DNA of 64,000 nucleotides from Muscardinus avellanarius (taxonomy: Eukaryota > Chordata > Mammalia > Rodentia > Gliridae). How positions within the stretch are numbered: position 1 is the first letter of the stretch; each line of letters opens with the position of its first letter. The translations under genes and the position numbers were made by a program. The notes under the pieces are model-generated. The model made no database searches. It was not told where the DNA came from and was given only the letters and a program-made list of their open reading frames with translations. Positions 57,895 through 64,000 of this stretch are shown one piece after another. The stretch is from the NCBI GenBank assembly GCA_963383645.1, contig OY726578.1, positions 21,096,592-21,160,591 of the forward strand, written 5' to 3'.

Positions 57895-58010
57895 AGCAAC
57901 TGGGGAAGGGCTAAATGAACGATGTATGCCTGTATGCCTCTACCATCATGTACTCCACTAAGATGCTTGACTATACTGCACCAATAAAAAAAAAATTTTT
58001 TTAAATAAAT
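57895..58010 (+). mobile_element. L1 3'-end-like fragment
   Basis: 'cctctaccatcatgtactcc' to 'caccaataaaaaaaaa' is the reverse complement of the terminal segment at 12.13 kb. It ends in an A-rich tail. Confidence 0.6.
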
Positions 58011-58762
58011 TAAAAACAACCCTGACAGAAGAAAAAGAAGCAGAACTAGACGGAGCATGACTGAGAATGCGGACAGCCTTGATGTCACTGAAAGCTTCAC
58101 CCTTCACGTCCTGCTTCCCATTACCCAAGCTTTAGAATAAAACTGGACTCGGTTCCTTGGTCCCCCCGAGCCCTGTTTCTCTCTGCCGTGGTCTGGATCT
58201 GAAGTCTCTCCCCCAAAGGCTCTCCTGTTGAAAGCCGGGTCCCCAGCACAGCGAGGTTCCGAGATGGGGTTCTGGGAGGTGCCTGGACCTCGGGGGCTGG
58301 CTCTGTCCACATTCTCACTCCTATAATCCAAAAAGGCTGACCACACAACTCAGGGCAAGGAAGGTTTCTTTGCTCATACTTTTCTGGTGCTGTCAAGGTC
58401 AGTCCATGTTAGTCCAGGTCTACGGAGCTCAGACCACAGTGGCAGGAAGCGGAGAAAATGAGACAGTGTGCAGAGCTCTGCCCTCTCCTCACGGAGGCCG
58501 GAAGGAGAGACAGAGCAGGGTCCCCAAGGCCACGCCCCAGGGACCGCTCCTTAGCAACCAAGCCCCTCTTCCAACATCGGTACCTTGCTTCTATGAGGGC
58601 TAGGGGGACCTGCTAAATCTGAACCATTACGGGGGCTCTGTGATCAGTGGACTAATCCATTGACTGGTTCATAATTTAATGGAAGGATTGGAAGTTGATG
58701 GAAACTATGGGATGTAGGGCTTAGTAGGACACTGGGTATGTGCCCTGGAAAGGAGTCCAGAT
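58011..58762. other. Unique intron
   Basis: No repeat or exon recognised. Confidence 0.4.
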
Positions 58763-59288
58763 CCTTCCTCTCCTCTCCTCTCCTCTCCTCCTCCTCCTCC
58801 TCCTCCTCTTGCTCCTCTTTCTCCTCCTCCTGCTCCTGCTCATGCTCATGCTCCTCCTCCTTCTCCTCCTGCTCCTGCTCCTCCTGCTCCTCCTCCTCCT
58901 CCTGCTCCTGCTCCTGCTCCTGCTCCTCCTCCTCCTCCTGCTCCTTCTCCTGCTCCTGCTCCTGCTCCTCCTCCTCCTCCTGCTCCTTCTCCTCCTGCTC
59001 CTCCTCCTCCTCCTGCTCCTTCTCCTGCTCCTGCTCCTCCTCCTCCTCCTCCTCCTCCTCCTCCTCCTCCTGCTCCTGCTCCTCCTCCTCCTGCTCCTCC
59101 TCCTCCTCCTCCTCCTCCTGCTCCTGCTCCTCCTTCTCCTCCTCCTCCTGCTCCTTCTCCTGCTCCTGCTCCTCCTCCTCCTCCTGCTCCTCCTGCTCCT
59201 GCTCCTCCTCCTCCTGCTCCTGCTCCTCCTGTTCCTCCTCCTCCTCCTCCTCCTCCTCCTCCTCCTCCTCCTCCTCCTCCTCCTCTTT
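58763..59288. repeat. 525-bp CTC/CTG trinucleotide array
   Basis: (CTC)n with regularly interspersed CTG, and CTT or CAT in places, framed strictly in threes. Five frames stay open as Leu, Ser/Cys, Glu/Gln or Arg/Ser polymers up to 228 codons, a consequence of the pure trinucleotide period. Confidence 0.95.
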
Positions 59289-59653
59289 CTTCTTGGCTGA
59301 TCCAAGGTGAGCAGCTCCACCCCCCACCACTCTCTCCCCACCATGATGCTGGGCCTCACCACAATGGAGCCCACAGTAATGGAGTCAAGGAACTATGGAC
59401 TGACCCTCAGAAACCATGAGCCAAGATAAATCTTCCCCCCTTTAAGCTGTTCTTCCCAGGTATTTTATCACAGCACTGTAAAGCTGACTAACATACTCAT
59501 CAGCCGAATTTCACACAGCACCGCCTTTCCTGCCCCGTCACCCTCTGCAAAGGTCCCCCGCCAGTCTCCTTTCAGGTCCTCCAGCAGCCAAGTTCTTCCC
59601 CACCATGACTGTCCCTACATGTTCTCCTCTTCCCACCTTCAAAGACCAGTCAT

Positions 59654-59826
59654 CTAGCCAGGCGTGGTGGTGCACGCTTGTAATCCCCATGCTTGGGAGG
59701 CAGAGACAGGAGGATCATGCAGGTTTGAAGCCAACCTCGCTGACTTAAGAGACGCTGTTTCCAAATAAAAATATAAAATAGGTCTGGGAGTGTAGCTAGG
59801 AGGTAGAAGGGTTCTAGCCCCAGTAC

Positions 59827-59894
<68 letters not shown>

Positions 59895-59895
59895 A
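59654..59895 (+). mobile_element. Type B SINE with (GAAA)n tail
   Basis: Body to 59827; (GAAA)n 59826-59895. Confidence 0.87.
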
Positions 59896-60658
<763 letters not shown>

Positions 60659-60889
60659 CCCTTCCAGAAGCCAGAAGAGAGAAGCCAGGCTGTTGGCCAG
60701 ACTTCACAGCTAACGCAAGGCAGAGTTCAAGTGGAGAGCCAGGCAGTCTTAGAGCTGGAATTCTCAACAGCCCTCACACTCCTCCCGAGGACCTGAGCAG
60801 CACATACAGGCATTATGTTTTAGGAATCAAGTGTTCACACCTGGCATCAAATCCGAACCCTACGGTTAGCCTGTGAAGTCGGCAGGAGA

Positions 60890-60985
60890 TGGTAACCAAC
60901 CCCATTAGACAGGTGAGTTACCTGGAGCTCCGAGAAGAGTCCCCATGCTCTCAGCCACTAAATACAGAGCCCGGGTCTCCACATG
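60890..60985 (+). mobile_element. MIR relic
   Basis: 'ccccattagacaggtgagtt' then 'tcagccactaaatacagagc' follows the MIR core and 3' region with heavy divergence. Confidence 0.5.
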
Positions 60986-62298
60986 CGTGAGCTCAGGGCC
61001 TGACACGAGGTGGACGCTTCGGCCCGAACCCACGGGAACGGCGCTGTTACACCTGGATCCCAGTTGGGCCCTCTGTCCACGGGCTCGATCAGGGTTGAAA
61101 AGAAATTACCGATTGCACATGCAAGATCAGAAGGCGCTTCACAAATATGATGTGGATACTACAGACCTCAAAAGAATTCGGGGAGGAAGCCCACGATCCT
61201 GGGGGATGGGCCGGTGGTCCAGCGAGCCCAGGAACCGGCCTGGGAGGTGGAATGCCAGTTAGCTGCGGCTAGAGGAGAAGTTCTAATGAGAAAAAGTGGT
61301 GAAGGGTAAAGAGGAAAGGCGGGCAGTAAGGATGCAGAGATATCTAATCTAACGGCAGGACACAGGGCTAGGACTTCCATCTGGGGGAAGTGGGTAACCG
61401 TTCAAAGTCTGTGGTTACACAAAAGTGGAAATATAATGTCCAAAGTGCATGCTTTGAAATAACTGACAACATAGTTTTCTAAAAACTGGGGTCAAGAAAG
61501 AACCTAAAGAGGAGTTTATCAGACTCACAAGACGCAAGGGTCGAGGAAGAATTACTGAGAACGTCAATGTTGTACAGCAGCATTGATTTGGAGAATTGTA
61601 CCTGAGCCCCGAGGGCGGGCGAGAGCTCCTAAAATTACAGAGCAAGCCAAAGGCTTGAGAGCATCCTTCTCCCAGGCATCATCCCATGAGCCAGATCCAG
61701 CAAGAGAGAGAAAGGCCAGAGTTCAAAGTTCAGAGTTCAAAGTTCCAATGTCACTGGGCCAACAGTGGTCGCCACCATCTTGACATTCAGTGCTTAAGAC
61801 CAAGCCACAGGTAGACTGTCCCTCCGTGTCAACCCAGCGGAAGTTATCCACGAAAGGAGACCCCTGCGCGGGCAAGGGTGGCTTAGCAGGCACCGAGACT
61901 GGAGAGTCAGAGCTTTTAGGAACACGAGAAAGAAAACCCATTTCCAACAGATCAAGTTGTGACACTTATCCTGGATAAAATTCCTGATTATGATTCAGAT
62001 GAAAATAAGGTTACTTTATGCTGAGCAAAACCTGTTTGGGATTTAGCTTACTTCTGTACATGATAATAAATAAAAACATCATAATTTAGGCACTCTTCCC
62101 AAACATATACTGATACAATTTTTTTTAAAAAAGTGTGGAAAATCATGATGGTTTTACATACATGTCAAAAAGCCATAAAATATATATTTCTCTCAATTTC
62201 AACTTTACACAAAGGCTACTAGTATCAAGCCTTATTGTGCTAATTTTTATACCATACTACTAAGAATAGCATGTGTCCTTTTAAAATACATTTTAATA
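60986..62298. other. Unique intron
   Basis: Short tandem 'agttcaaagttc' at 61719-61743. No exon recognised. Confidence 0.4.
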
Positions 62299-62500
62299 GT
62301 CGAGCGTGGTGGCGCACGCTTGTAATCCCCGCGCTTGGGAGGCAGAGACAGGAGGATCTTGCTGGTTCGAAGCCAGCTGCGCTGGCTTAAGAGACCCTGT
62401 TTCCAAACAAAAAATATATATAAAATAGGTCTGGGAGTGTAGCCCCAAGGTAAAAGGGTTCCCAGGAACCCCAGTACCACCAAAAAAAAAATACATTTTA
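62299..62500 (+). mobile_element. Type B SINE
   Basis: Full-length; 'aaatacattttaat' flanks both sides (62284 and 62489) as target duplication. Confidence 0.9.
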
Positions 62501-62514
62501 ATAAATATTTCCTA

Positions 62515-63394
62515 TTTTCTATTTTAATTTTTACCTTGACCTATAATTATCTAGAGGTGTATTCATTCCCAGGCAAGTAAGGATTTCTTAGTTGACTCTG
62601 CCCATCATTTGACCTTAATTCTATTATGGTGAGAAAAGATATTCTGGGAACTTTCAGCCTTGAAATTTATAGCTGTCCCTTCCTTTGGAAGCCAGAGCTT
62701 CTTTTAGGGACCTATTTGGATAAATGTTCCTTATGCACTTCAAAGAATGTGGATTCTATTTTCGCTGGGTGCTGTATTCTTTATATACGTCAACTAGGTC
62801 AAGTGTATGCACCACTTTATTAAGATCTTCCACACCCTTACTAATTATCCTATCAGCCCTTACAGAGAGTACGCTAACATTTGTTTTCTACCTGCCAGAT
62901 TTTGCTTTAGAGACTCAGAAGTTAGGTTATTTGTAACGTATATATTTAAGATTTTGATACCTATCGGGTTGACTCATTTATCATTAAGAGATAGCTCTCT
63001 TGACCTCAAAGCAGCATCAACGTGTTACCTGAAACTGCTGTGACTATACAAGCTCTGGTTTGGTTGAGGTGTGGTATCCTCTTCCTTCTCCCCAGCCATA
63101 TTTTATTGTTTTATTTTGAAACACGGTCTAACGAGGTTGCTGAGGGGTCTCATCAAGTTGCTGAGGCTGGACTCAAATCTGCGATCCTCCCGTCGCAGCC
63201 TCCCAGCTTCTGGGATTACGGGTGCGCGCCATCACACCTGGCTCTGCTTATGAATAGCGTGTGACGGGTTTTTGTCTCCTTATACAGTCTGGATAATTCG
63301 GGCCTTTTACTTGGAATTTTCAGTCTATTTACATGAAATGTATTTAGGTTTAGGGCTGTGATCCCGCTCTTCAAATATCATGTCTACTCTATTC

Positions 63395-63395
<1 letters not shown>
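62515..63395 (-). mobile_element. Old L1 ORF2 fragment, split by a B1-like SINE
   Basis: The plus strand reads antisense L1 between the endonuclease and RT regions: 'atgtggattctattttcgct', 'gttgactcatttatcattaa', then after the SINE at 63090-63245 'cagtctatttacatgaaatg'. Highly diverged, no open frame, ends at a (CTTT)n tract. Confidence 0.65.
63090..63245 (-). mobile_element. B1-like SINE within L1
   Basis: Splits the antisense L1 fragment. Confidence 0.75.
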
Positions 63396-63396
<1 letters not shown>

Positions 63397-63437
<41 letters not shown>

Positions 63438-63704
63438 CTCTTTCCTTCTTTCTTTCTTTCTTTCTTTCTGGAACTCTGGTTCTATGTGTATTCTACCTTT
63501 TAAACATGTGCCTAAGGATTAAATCCAGGAGCATTCTTACAGCTGAGCCATATCCCTCGTCATATTTATTCTTTTATCTTGAAACAGGGTCTCACTGAGT
63601 TACAGAGGGCTCACCAAGTTGCTGAGGCTGGCCTTGAACCTACGATCATCCTGCCTCAGCCTCCAAGTACTGGGAGTATAGGTGTGTGCCACCACATCTG
63701 GCTA
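63397..63704 (-). mobile_element. (CTTT)n and diverged type A SINE
   Basis: (CTTT)n 63397-63470; SINE 63508-63704. Confidence 0.78.
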
Positions 63705-63770
63705 ATATTACTATTTATTTTTCTTGTATTTCCTCTACTAATCTGCTTTCCTAATCATATATATATATTT

Positions 63771-63912
63771 TTGCAGGTCTGGGGATAGAACCCAAGGGCA
63801 CTCGACCTCTGAGCTATACCCCCTGCCCAATTTTTTATTCTTTATGTTGAAACAGGGTCTTACTGAGTTGCAGAGGGCCTCACTAACTAGCCGTGCGCCA
63901 CCACGCCCGGCT
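63771..63912 (-). mobile_element. Type A SINE with internal deletion
   Basis: Tail and extreme head present, about 70 bp between 'cactaacta' and 'gccgtgcgccaccacg' missing. Confidence 0.85.
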
Positions 63913-64000
63913 TCTTATTTTGTATTTTAACCTAGCGACTACTGAACATACCCATTAAGTTCCAGCTTCAAACGCTACACTTCCTATTCTAGAAAGTCCA

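Noticed and set aside
58644..59374. Open frames up to 228 codons (poly-Leu, Glu/Gln, Arg/Ser, Ser/Cys)
   Set aside because: A stop-free trinucleotide array is open in nearly all frames; no splice or gene context.

Overview
The window is mammalian nuclear DNA. It is most likely from a squirrel-family rodent (Sciuridae). The evidence is dense SINEs that fuse a 7SL/B1-like head (box near 'gccgggcgtggtggcgcac') to an ID/tRNA-like tail (near 'tgtagctcagaggtagaatg', ending 'ccccagtacc'). This is the architecture of the MEN-type dimeric SINE known from squirrels. No prokaryotic or CRISPR features are present.

The only host protein-coding gene I can support is GRK3 (ADRBK2, beta-adrenergic receptor kinase 2), read on the minus strand from right to left. 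Ten consecutive coding exons lie at about 53.1, 50.0, 42.2, 36.1, 33.2, 28.7, 24.8, 22.9, 18.7 and 11.9 kb. All have GT-AG boundaries, their phases join perfectly, and no stop or indel is seen. Together they encode 896 nt, equal to human GRK3 residues 89 to 387: most of the RGS-homology domain, the whole kinase N-lobe, and the C-lobe through the catalytic loop, DLG and APE motifs. The first exons (residues 1-88) must lie beyond 64,000. The rest of the kinase domain, the AGC tail and the PH domain must lie to the left of position 1.

Everything else is intron, heavily filled with transposons. Two SINE lineages dominate. In the feature list, 'type A' has a head with 'cccagcacttggg' and a tail with 'gaatgcccctgggttcc'. 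'Type B' has a head with 'ccccgcgcttggg', a shortened middle, and a tail with 'gtagaagggcttccagg'. Each lineage is found inserted into the other. There are also ID monomers, B1-like monomers, L1 fragments (an RT-domain piece at 12.7-13.7 kb, an antisense ORF2 piece at 62.5-63.4 kb, several 3'-end fragments), MIR relics, a tRNA-Arg pseudogene at 52.95 kb, and many microsatellites and minisatellites. The largest arrays are a 1.28-kb TA/CA array at 6.9-8.2 kb, a (GGAA)n tract at 27.7 kb, a CT tract at 38.4 kb and a CTC/CTG array at 58.8 kb.

The most striking element is a compact, apparently very recent endogenous retrovirus at 44,566-47,457, inserted in a SINE. Its two 536-bp LTRs differ at one base and are flanked by a 6-bp target duplication. 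It has a perfect 18-nt tRNA-Ile primer-binding site, a splice donor, no recognisable gag or pol, a decayed env transmembrane-like remnant, and a polypurine tract. Its leader carries ten copies of a short two-hairpin motif, five of them inside 97-bp tandem repeats that add two more hairpins. This leader array is the best candidate in the window for something undescribed.
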